Assembly (NCBI GenBank): GCA_002494885.1
Contig: DACV01000001.1
Coordinates: 1-14,570 of the forward strand
Source: Methanobacterium sp. UBA44
GTDB lineage: Archaea > Methanobacteriota > Methanobacteria > Methanobacteriales > Methanobacteriaceae
DNA: 14,570 nucleotides
Direction of reading: 5' to 3'
Below, piece after piece: positions 1-6,304 of this stretch (position 1 is the stretch's first letter; the number at the start of each line of letters is the position of its first letter). A program made the position numbers and the translations under genes. The notes beneath the pieces are model-generated. The model worked only from the letters and a program-made list of their open reading frames with translations. It did no database searches and was not told the DNA's origin.

Positions 1-118
1 TATAAAACTTATCTTGTATTTAGGTACTATTTTGATATAACTTTATTGAATAATTTATTACTCAAAAAACACATATTTTTCAATCAATTATTGGAAAATT
101 TACTAAAATCATTATAAT

Positions 119-127
119 TTTATATTA
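119..127 (+). promoter_or_regulatory. TATA box for the HAD-nuclease pair
   Basis: TTTATATTA lies about 23 nt ahead of the ATG at 146, inside a very AT-rich 145-base stretch that holds no gene I can support. An archaeal start site 22-27 nt downstream would fall near 146-150. The transcript would then be either leaderless at ATG 146, or carry the GGTG at 148-151 as ribosome site for the TTG at 158. AT-richness makes chance matches common. Confidence 0.35.
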
Positions 128-145
128 ATACAAATAATTTATTAA

Positions 146-631
146 ATGGTGTATAAATTGAATTCTACAGCTTTAATAAATCCTGATAAAACAATAATTC
201 TATTAGATTTAAATTACACTTTAGTAGGGAACTCTTCTGAGATTAAATATATCAAACCTTATCAAAAAAAGATAATGTCTGAAAAGTATCGGGAATGGTT
301 AGTGGAGTTAATTAAAGATTATTATGTGATTCTAATAACAGCAAGACCAGATTATCAGAAAAAAGCAACTTTCGATTCATTTAAACAGAAACTTAACGGT
401 TGGTTACCTGAAGAATTGTATTTCCAGGAGGAAAACGATCGACCTCCTATAGCAAAGGAAAAATTACTCAAAAAATACATATTGCCTAAACATGGATTAG
501 AAAATAGCTATCTGGCTATAGAAAGTAACCCCAGAACTAAAAAAATGTACGAAAAATATCAGATACCATCAGTTTCCGTATATGATGAAGAGGGGATAGA
601 ACTAAGAAAAATACTCAATTATGGTGTTTGA
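146..631 (+). CDS. HAD-superfamily phosphatase-like protein with altered motifs
   Basis: A 161-residue protein with the layout of a small HAD hydrolase. Motif I is DLNYT (D21-T25), motif II is the threonine in ILITARP (T65), motif III is a lysine in AKEK (K104 or K106), and the motif IV region is AIESNPRTKKMY (E126-N128). HAD phosphatases use DxD in motif I; here the second Asp, the general acid/base, is Asn. Motif IV has E-S-N where DD is usual. The spacing resembles the 3'-phosphatase domain of T4-type polynucleotide kinase, so a nucleic-acid end-processing or regulatory role is possible but inferred. It abuts the nuclease gene downstream (stop at 629-631, next ATG at 632), so the two are surely cotranscribed. 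An alternative start is TTG at 158, preceded by GGTG at 148-151; this matches the GGGGT-TTG start of the radical SAM gene. Fold call fairly sure, activity unsure. Confidence 0.72.
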   Translation: MVYKLNSTALINPDKTIILLDLNYTLVGNSSEIKYIKPYQKKIMSEKYREWLVELIKDYYVILITARPDYQKKATFDSFKQKLNGWLPEELYFQEENDRPPIAKEKLLKKYILPKHGLENSYLAIESNPRTKKMYEKYQIPSVSVYDEEGIELRKILNYGV

Positions 632-1762
632 ATGAAAGGAAAAATCTATTTAATCCGAAATAATGACGAGTTAATTGAAATGGAAGAAAAAGAGTATGAA
701 CAAGAGATTTTACTGCAAAAACTTTTAGCTAATTATCCAAACTTACTCGCAGGAGACCAAATTAACGATTCAAACCCCCGACGTTGGCTATTAATCTCAA
801 GAGAGATGGATGTTCCAACTGAAGAAGATACTCTTGGGAGATGGTCAGCTGACCACTTGTTCCTAGATCAGGATGCCATTCCTACAATAGTCGAAGTAAA
901 AAGAAGTAGTGATACACGTATTAGAAGAGAAGTTATAGGTCAGATGTTGGATTATGCAGCCAATGCAGTTGTATACTGGCCTTTAGAAAAGATAATATCT
1001 AAATTTGAGGCGAACTGTAAAGAAAGTGATCCAGATGAGATATTAACAGAATTTATAGATTCAGATTCAACTATTGAAGAATTCTGGTCAAAAGTTAAGA
1101 CCAATCTGCAGGCTGGAAAAATCAGGATGCTTTTTGTGGCTGATGAATTACCTAAAGATTTAAAAAGAGTGATTGAATTTTTAAATGAACAGATGGATCC
1201 TGCAGAAGTTCTAGGAATTGAAATCAAACAATTCGTCGGTCAGGGTGTTAAAACATTAGTTCCCCGCATTATTGGACAAACAATGGAAGCTCAACAAAAA
1301 AAATCTGCTTCAATGAGTAGTGTTGTAAAATGGGATGAAGAATCATTTTTCAAAGAACTTCAAAAAACAAGGGGAAAAGAAGAAGCTCAAATAGCAAATA
1401 AAATTAAAGAATGGTCAGAAGAGAACTTACCTAGATTTGTATTTAAGAAAAACCCAACTTATGCTGTTTTTTGGCCATGTATTGATTATAATTCCATATC
1501 ATATTGGCCTATCTCTATAAACACTAAAGGACAAATGACAATCACCTTCCAGTATTTAAAAGACAAGATACCCTTTAATAATGAAGCTCTCCGTTTAGAG
1601 CTTTTAAATCGAATCAATAAAATTGAAGGAGTAAATATAACAGCTGATAGAATAAGCGGACGACCAAATTTCCCCCTAATTCAACTTAAAGACGAAAAAT
1701 CAATGGAGATATTCATAAATACATTAGAATGGGTTGTAAATAAAATTAAACAATCCAATTAA
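632..1762 (+). CDS. NucS/DUF91-like PD-(D/E)XK nuclease
   Basis: A 376-residue protein with a PD-(D/E)XK endonuclease core at residues about 20-115. It shows an N-terminal helix glutamate (E25 in YEQEILLQ), D74 in SADHLFLD, then E88-V-K90 in TIVEVKR, followed by QMLDYAAN (Q104, Y108), a signature shared by NucS/RecB-like nucleases. All expected catalytic residues are present, so it should be an active Mg2+-dependent DNA nuclease. Residues about 260-376 form a separate C-terminal domain (VFWPCIDY and YWPISI segments) that I do not recognise; it may bind DNA. The start follows the HAD stop with no gap and no clear ribosome site, which points to coupled translation. Known NucS proteins act in mismatch repair or on branched DNA, but this one is more divergent and longer, so repair and phage defence both remain open. 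Confidence 0.75.
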   Translation: MKGKIYLIRNNDELIEMEEKEYEQEILLQKLLANYPNLLAGDQINDSNPRRWLLISREMDVPTEEDTLGRWSADHLFLDQDAIPTIVEVKRSSDTRIRREVIGQMLDYAANAVVYWPLEKIISKFEANCKESDPDEILTEFIDSDSTIEEFWSKVKTNLQAGKIRMLFVADELPKDLKRVIEFLNEQMDPAEVLGIEIKQFVGQGVKTLVPRIIGQTMEAQQKKSASMSSVVKWDEESFFKELQKTRGKEEAQIANKIKEWSEENLPRFVFKKNPTYAVFWPCIDYNSISYWPISINTKGQMTITFQYLKDKIPFNNEALRLELLNRINKIEGVNITADRISGRPNFPLIQLKDEKSMEIFINTLEWVVNKIKQSN

Positions 1763-1841
1763 TTAAAATCAATAAAGATTTAATAATAAAATACAATATA
1801 ATAGTGTAGATTGTTTTTACTGAATTTAAGGATGGCTCTAA
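1763..1841 (+). promoter_or_regulatory. Intergenic region with likely promoter for the 77-aa gene
   Basis: A short AT-rich gap containing TACAATATAATA around 1791-1802, a plausible archaeal TATA element, and AAGGA just ahead of the ATG at 1842 as ribosome site. This suggests the small gene is transcribed at least partly on its own, apart from the nuclease gene upstream. Confidence 0.3.
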
Positions 1842-2075
1842 ATGAAAGTAGAATATAAGGGTTTCAAAGGAGAAAAAGTTGTGGATAATGGAAAAGAAAT
1901 GATTGTTCTATCTGGAGAGGAATTAGATGACTTAGTCTGGATAGAAGACGACAAAATAAGGGCCACTAACATAGATTCTCTCCAAAAAACCCTGAAAGAA
2001 TATAATATTTCCAATCCTAAAATCAGAGAAAAGAAATTTCATCCGGGATTAATGCATTTTATTGTAGATATTTAG
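1842..2075 (+). CDS. Small acidic hypothetical protein (77 aa)
   Basis: I do not recognise this protein. It is 77 residues, without signal peptide or membrane segment. Its N-terminal half is rich in Asp/Glu and Val (LSGEELDDLVWIEDD), as in a small beta-rich fold with one helix; the C-terminal half is more basic and ends in HPGLMHFIVDI. The ATG is preceded by AAGGA. It sits between the nuclease and a very basic 48-aa gene on the same strand, so the three could be read together. No function can be given. Coding is supported by codon pattern and the ribosome site, not by homology. Confidence 0.55.
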   Translation: MKVEYKGFKGEKVVDNGKEMIVLSGEELDDLVWIEDDKIRATNIDSLQKTLKEYNISNPKIREKKFHPGLMHFIVDI

Positions 2076-2130
2076 ATAATATTCAATTTCGATGTTGATT
2101 AATCTAATAAAAATATAAATTTTGGTTAAA

Positions 2131-2277
2131 ATGTCAAAAAAACATAGCAGGAATTTATACAAAGCTACTAGAGCAATTAATGATTTGGAAACGTTAGCTT
2201 CTGGAGATCCCAAGAAGATTGCAAGAAGAGCGAAAAATAAAGTTTTGGGCAGAATGTTGGGGAAGCTATTTAGATAA
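2131..2277 (+). CDS. Very basic small protein (48 aa)
   Basis: A short open frame beginning ATG at 2131 and ending TAA at 2275-2277. The product is 48 residues and strongly basic, with clusters such as DPKKIARRAKNKVLGRMLGKLFR. It starts MSKKHSRNLYKATRAINDLE, followed by a short linker and the basic helix. The composition suggests RNA or DNA binding or contact with a phosphate-rich surface. Similar short basic proteins with a KKIARRAKNK-type core are, as I recall, found in phage-related and mobile regions, but I cannot confirm this. There is only a weak ribosome site (GGTT). It ends 13 bases before the convergent gene on the other strand. Coding is likely because the sequence is coherent and polar/basic throughout. 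Confidence 0.55.
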   Translation: MSKKHSRNLYKATRAINDLETLASGDPKKIARRAKNKVLGRMLGKLFR

Positions 2278-2290
2278 ATGTTTAATTTTC

Positions 2291-2965
2291 TTAAAACATA
2301 TCTGCTGCTTTATACATTAATTCAGTACCCTTCTGAATTTTTAAGCCACCAGTGACGAAGTGTTCATCATTCCCATCAATGTAGAATTTCATAAACTCGG
2401 TAACACCCTGAAGATATATATCACATCCTTCTTTAACAGTGTTATGAATATTGATTAAATTACCTGGAGGTTGCAAAGAGTTTATATCATTATATAACTT
2501 AGTAAGCTCATTTTTTATACTATCTATGTTTGGTTTAATATCTTCAAAGCTTCTTGATCCATTTTGAACAGAAGTTAAATTTTGGCTAAATTGACTCATT
2601 TTATGCTGTAAATTGGATAATTTTCCTTTCATTACAATTGTATAAGTATTTAAATCTCCTATATCCTGGGATTTATTTAGATTATTATTTTCTTCAAGTT
2701 CATCTGTACCAAACCGGTTTCGTATAGATTTCCAAATATCATCATCTTTCTTTAAACTTGTCTCCGAATCACTGAAAATAATATCCTCTTTCCTTTTCAT
2801 TAATACAAAAAATTCGTAATCAACAGTTGATAAATCAGTATTTGGGACAATATTGAAACTTTCAGGTAAAAGAATATAACCTTTTTTTTCATAATTTTCA
2901 ATATCCTCTAAAAATTCATCAGAACAATTAGAAAAACCGTCAATCATAACATATTTTCCTGTCAT
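2291..2965 (-). CDS. Hypothetical protein, DUF4177-like N-terminus plus helical C-terminus (224 aa)
   Basis: The first ~60 residues alternate strand and helix and contain FLEDIENYEKKGYILLPES followed by DYEFFVLMKRKED, a pattern that recalls the short DUF4177 fold (helix, 'gW/yel..' strand, final strand ending in a Lys/Arg-rich edge); this is a resemblance, not a firm match. A linker rich in Asp, Glu and Asn (residues about 65-105) leads to a helical region (about 108-224) with heptad-like leucines. The C-terminal part (NTVKEGCDIYLQGVTEFMKF) looks like a small four-helix bundle. There is no signal peptide or membrane span. The start is well fixed: a perfect GGAGG lies at 2976-2980, 10 nt ahead of the ATG at 2965, giving strong translation unlike its neighbours. 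It is transcribed alone, converging on the basic small gene. Function unknown. Confidence 0.6.
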   Translation of the reverse strand: MTGKYVMIDGFSNCSDEFLEDIENYEKKGYILLPESFNIVPNTDLSTVDYEFFVLMKRKEDIIFSDSETSLKKDDDIWKSIRNRFGTDELEENNNLNKSQDIGDLNTYTIVMKGKLSNLQHKMSQFSQNLTSVQNGSRSFEDIKPNIDSIKNELTKLYNDINSLQPPGNLINIHNTVKEGCDIYLQGVTEFMKFYIDGNDEHFVTGGLKIQKGTELMYKAADMF

Positions 2966-3067
2966 TTGTAATCCGCCTCCTTAGTGAAAAAATTTTAAAC
3001 ATTAAATCTATAATAATATTAATTCCCGTTTTATATGGAAACTCAGGATTTTCATATTCTATTTATA
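2966..3067 (-). promoter_or_regulatory. Promoter and Shine-Dalgarno of the 224-aa gene
   Basis: On the minus strand this gap holds an AT-only element (TTAATATTATTATA, about 3008-3021) at a suitable distance for an archaeal TATA box, then the strong site AAGGAGGCGG read from 2983 down to 2974. It separates the 224-aa gene from the HEPN-DUF1802 pair, so the three minus-strand genes need not be one transcript. Confidence 0.35.
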
Positions 3068-3754
3068 TTATTTATCTAAAAATAAATTATCACCTGGGAA
3101 AAATTTATCTTTATAAATTATAAAAAACGCTTCTGTTAGTATATTTAGTTCATTAGAATTTTTTCTAAATTCTGATAACTTCATTATATTAGGCGAATAA
3201 TCAAATACACCATTACAAAGATGGATTTTATTGTATTTATCTTCAAAAAAATAAGTATAATGGGTAACTGAATTCCTGATATTAGTATTTAAGCTTTGAA
3301 TAAATTTATTTTTAGGGAATTCATCTTGTAATTGATTTAAAATTCTACCTAATGGTTTCTTATGCGCATCTTTAACATTTACATCAAAATCTAAAAATGT
3401 TACCAAATATAATTTTAATCGTTCAGCAATGACTTGATAATTATGACATACTATTGTACCAATCTGTTTACCATCAAGATTAATATCTAACTCTTCTAAA
3501 GCATTGATTTTATGTTTAATAAGCTCCTGATCTCCATCAATAACACCAATCAAATTATTATAAAGTTTTTTTGCAGAATTAGACGAGTCAATCAACTTAA
3601 TAAGTCTATTGATCTGATATGGGGTGAAAATAATATTTACAATATTTTTGTCTACAGCTTCATCAAAAAAATTAAATATTGATGGTTCTAGTCCTTCTAG
3701 AAAGAATTTCTCATCATTAGATAAATAACTTTTAAATTTGTCTATTCTTGACAT
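3068..3754 (-). CDS. Protein with HEPN-type RNxxxH motif, candidate RNase (228 aa)
   Basis: A mostly helical 228-residue protein. Residues 160-165 read R-N-S-V-T-H, with Asn after the Arg as in the RNxxxH motif of HEPN ribonucleases. It lies in a predicted helix and is followed by an aromatic-rich stretch (YTYFFEDKY), as in several HEPN proteins. Earlier helices carry HNYQVIAERLKLYLVTFLD (about 104-122), which suits the first long helix of a HEPN bundle. HEPN proteins are metal-independent RNases of toxin-antitoxin, abortive infection and CRISPR systems. The gene starts 6 nt after the DUF1802 stop with no visible ribosome site, so it is probably translated by coupling. The pair is divergent from a restriction-modification operon, which supports a defence role. 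The motif alone is short, so HEPN assignment is an inference; the cotranscription is well supported. Confidence 0.55.
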   Translation of the reverse strand: MSRIDKFKSYLSNDEKFFLEGLEPSIFNFFDEAVDKNIVNIIFTPYQINRLIKLIDSSNSAKKLYNNLIGVIDGDQELIKHKINALEELDINLDGKQIGTIVCHNYQVIAERLKLYLVTFLDFDVNVKDAHKKPLGRILNQLQDEFPKNKFIQSLNTNIRNSVTHYTYFFEDKYNKIHLCNGVFDYSPNIMKLSEFRKNSNELNILTEAFFIIYKDKFFPGDNLFLDK

Positions 3755-3760
3755 GATTCT

Positions 3761-4276
3761 TTATTTTAAAGCCGCAACAACTTTCTCAAACTCATAATCA
3801 CCCAAAACAGGCTCAATACCATCTAAAGATACTTCTTCTTTTAAATTAACGAACCTTAGAGCTCCAGGGGTAGGTTCGGCCCAATATGGAACACTTAATT
3901 TGTAAACCCTTAACATCCAAACAAAGGCAATTTTACCAGTTATGTAATCTTTCACATGATCTCTGGTCCAAATATAATTATTAGCTGATGGAATTCTGGA
4001 AATTGGCTTTTCAATAATCTCTTCTACCGTGGCATAGTATTTGATTAAGACTTTGTCGTCTTTTTTATCAGGCAGTGCATTATCCCTAACAAAATCTAGA
4101 TATTTGTCCTGAAAGCTATCTAAATATTCATCATTCAATGTATAGCTAATTGTGGGATATAATAAGAATTTTTGAATATTTGTCTTATAATTTCTTATTA
4201 GGATAGTCTGTTTACCTTTTCCTAATGCTTCTAGAGTTGCATTCCATTCTTTTAGACATCTTTTAATCTTTTTCAT
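3761..4276 (-). CDS. DUF1802 family protein (171 aa)
   Basis: The N-terminus carries the hallmarks of DUF1802 (PF08819): LKEWNATLEAL at 8-18, then GKQTILIR at 21-28 and FLLYPT at 37-42. In the family this is the KEW...EAL.G.Q..LLRKGG...F.LyPT block. The full length matches the family. The usual 'RKGGI' loop is here R-N-Y-K, and the following His-Gln is replaced by Ile-Ser, so this is a divergent member. The C-terminal half (TRDHVKDYITGKIAFVWMLRVYKL, residues about 104-127) fits the family's second region. The molecular role of DUF1802 is not established. A GAGAGGG site (4281-4287) precedes the ATG. It is the first gene of a two-gene unit with the HEPN-like protein and is divergent from mod. 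Confidence 0.7.
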   Translation of the reverse strand: MKKIKRCLKEWNATLEALGKGKQTILIRNYKTNIQKFLLYPTISYTLNDEYLDSFQDKYLDFVRDNALPDKKDDKVLIKYYATVEEIIEKPISRIPSANNYIWTRDHVKDYITGKIAFVWMLRVYKLSVPYWAEPTPGALRFVNLKEEVSLDGIEPVLGDYEFEKVVAALK

Positions 4277-4299
4277 AGGACCCTCTCATTCCATTCAAA

Positions 4300-4320
4300 T
4301 TATATATATTAATATTAATT
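4300..4320. promoter_or_regulatory. Compact divergent promoter between DUF1802-HEPN and mod-res
   Basis: The 72-base gap between the two operons holds a TATATATATT element and a nearly palindromic AATATTAATT. These can serve as TATA box in both directions. Read rightwards, transcription would start near 4330, just ahead of the mod ribosome site; read leftwards it would start near 4280, next to the DUF1802 start. With one AT core serving both sides, the two operons are likely to compete for, or share, a promoter. The placement is inferred from spacing. Confidence 0.4.
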
Positions 4321-4336
4321 CTAAAATATATTTATT

Positions 4337-4341
4337 GGAGG
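4337..4341 (+). promoter_or_regulatory. Shine-Dalgarno deciding the mod start
   Basis: A perfect GGAGG sits 7 nt ahead of the ATG at 4349 and only 4 nt ahead of the in-frame TTG at 4346. The ATG is therefore the better start, one codon shorter than the longest reading. Confidence 0.7.
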
Positions 4342-4348
4342 ATTTTTG

Positions 4349-6304
4349 ATGCCAGAATCGCTGCTTGAAGAAATACCCAAAATAGTAAAAAAAGGCAAAA
4401 AAGAAGCCCAGATAATCCTAGATGGGCTATCAAAAAACAATAAAATATCTTTACAGACCAATGAGATAGTATTACCATCAAAAGATAGCTCTGGACTATT
4501 TAAAGGCCGTATAAAAGACATAGGAAGTGAAGAATGGTTTAATAGAATAATATATGGGGATAATTTACTTGCAATGCAAGCATTGCTAGCTGGTGATGAA
4601 AAAATATCATCTATGCGTGGTAAATTTGACTTAATTTATATTGATCCTCCTTTTGATTCAAAAGCAGATTATAGAACTAAGGTTAGTTTACCTGATGTTG
4701 AAATTGAACAAAGACCGACTGTGATAGAACAGTTTGCATATTCTGATACTTGGAAGGATGGAACTGCAAGTTACTTACAAATGATGGTTCCAAGACTTGT
4801 TCTATTGCGGGAATTACTTTCTGATCAAGGTAATTTATATCTTCATATTGGAATTCAGACTTCTCATTACATTAAAATAATATTGGATGAAATATTTGGT
4901 AAAAACAATTTTGTTGAGGAGATTATTTGGGCTTATGGATCACCTTCAGGGGGCAGAGCTAGAAGTCCGAAACTAGTTAAAATACATGAATATATTCTAC
5001 ATTATTCTAAAAATTATAAAAATAGAATTTCTAACAGAGTATATTTACCATATGACCCAAAATATGTAAAAGATTGGTTTAAACATAAAGATGAAGATGG
5101 AAGAAAATATCAAAGAAGAATGAGAGGAAGAGACGAAAAAGGTAATGTTATTTGGGTAAAACAGTATTTAGATGAGAGTAAGGGAGTTCCCGCATCTACT
5201 GTTTGGACAGATATAAAACAAGTTTATGCAGATCCAAGAGCATATAAAAGCAGTCAAAAGAAACATTCAGAAATCTTAAATTACGATACACAAAAACCAG
5301 AAAAATTACTTCAAAGAATTATAAAAGCATCTTCGAATGAAAATTCAATTATAGGGGATTTCTTTGCGGGTAGTGGTACTACAGGTGCCGTAGGTGAAAA
5401 ATTAGGAAGAAAATGGATATTATCCGATATTGGTAAACCCGCATGTATGGTTACTAGAAAGAGATTGATTGATCAAGATTCTAATCCTTTCCTTTTCCAA
5501 TCGATTGGTGATTATCAAAAGGAACAGTATGAAAAATCTGAATTCCGTACTATAAGGGATTTAGCCCATGTTGTAATTCATTTATACGGGGCTGTCCCAT
5601 TTCCAAATAAAGAAGGACCTTCTAATGCAGGATACATCAAACAAAGTAGAACGCTTGTAGTTGTTGATTCTCCTTCTAAGATGACTGGTTATAATACTCT
5701 AAGACGAGCTCAGGAGTTTAGGAATAGTTTTGCTGGTGGTTGGAAGAAGGTTGTAGTGTTAGGTTGGAATTTTGTTTCTGATATTGGTCAGATTATCAGT
5801 AGTTTTAATGATAAAAACCTAGAAGTTCTTGTTATTCCACCTGATTTGTTAGATATGCTTAAGTCTAAAGCAAAATATAGGAAGCTTATTGATTCTGGTA
5901 GGATTAAGTTCTCTTCTCTACAATATCTTACGGTTAAACCAGTTCGAAAAGCAGATTATGATAAAAATAATCATAAACTGATTGTTGAGTTAGATAATTA
6001 TGTTCTGCTTTCGCCTGATGCTTTGCCTTTGGATGATAAGAATAAAGCTAAGTTGGAAAAGGTTATTTCTGAGGATCCGGTTAGTTTGATTGAGTATTGG
6101 AGTATTGATCCTGATTATGATGGTGAGGTTTTCCGAAGTAAGTGGCAGGATTATCGTCAGAATGTAGCTAATGATGATGATCCTTTCCGTGTGGTACGTA
6201 AAGCGGAATTAATAGTTCCTAAGGAAAAAAGGAAGAGGAAGATTTGTGTTAAGGCTGTTGATGTGTTTGGTTTTGAGAGTGTTTCTGAAATAGAGGTGGA
6301 ATAG
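4349..6304 (+). CDS. mod: Type III-like site-specific DNA methyltransferase (Mod)
   Basis: A 651-residue N-6 adenine or N-4 cytosine methyltransferase. The catalytic motif IV is DPPF (D99-F102, in LIYIDPPFDSKADY). The SAM-binding motif I comes later, FFAGSGTTG (338-346), so the order is IV then I, the beta class typical of Type III Mod subunits. Between them (about 195-315) lies a variable, A-rich-coded stretch that should be the target recognition domain. Residues about 375-651 form a further C-terminal domain without a motif I can name. The enzyme would modify the recognition site and also guide the Res subunit. Its stop is directly followed by the res ATG, which uses GAGGTGG (6293-6299) inside the end of mod, so the two subunits are translationally coupled. 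Purine-rich coding in the first half gives way to T/G-rich coding after about 5650. Confidence 0.88.
   Translation: MPESLLEEIPKIVKKGKKEAQIILDGLSKNNKISLQTNEIVLPSKDSSGLFKGRIKDIGSEEWFNRIIYGDNLLAMQALLAGDEKISSMRGKFDLIYIDPPFDSKADYRTKVSLPDVEIEQRPTVIEQFAYSDTWKDGTASYLQMMVPRLVLLRELLSDQGNLYLHIGIQTSHYIKIILDEIFGKNNFVEEIIWAYGSPSGGRARSPKLVKIHEYILHYSKNYKNRISNRVYLPYDPKYVKDWFKHKDEDGRKYQRRMRGRDEKGNVIWVKQYLDESKGVPASTVWTDIKQVYADPRAYKSSQKKHSEILNYDTQKPEKLLQRIIKASSNENSIIGDFFAGSGTTGAVGEKLGRKWILSDIGKPACMVTRKRLIDQDSNPFLFQSIGDYQKEQYEKSEFRTIRDLAHVVIHLYGAVPFPNKEGPSNAGYIKQSRTLVVVDSPSKMTGYNTLRRAQEFRNSFAGGWKKVVVLGWNFVSDIGQIISSFNDKNLEVLVIPPDLLDMLKSKAKYRKLIDSGRIKFSSLQYLTVKPVRKADYDKNNHKLIVELDNYVLLSPDALPLDDKNKAKLEKVISEDPVSLIEYWSIDPDYDGEVFRSKWQDYRQNVANDDDPFRVVRKAELIVPKEKRKRKICVKAVDVFGFESVSEIEVE

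Noticed and set aside
155..175. Similarity between the 5' ends of the HAD gene and the radical SAM gene (around 9243-9263)
   Set aside because: Both read AAATTGAA...CTACAGCTT, but the match is about 20 bases with a gap in AT-rich DNA and does not extend, so an attachment site or recombination repeat is not supported.
952..1227. Open frame on the minus strand inside the NucS-like gene
   Set aside because: It lies wholly opposite a well-supported coding sequence, has no ribosome site, and its product is a low-complexity serine/leucine-rich string.
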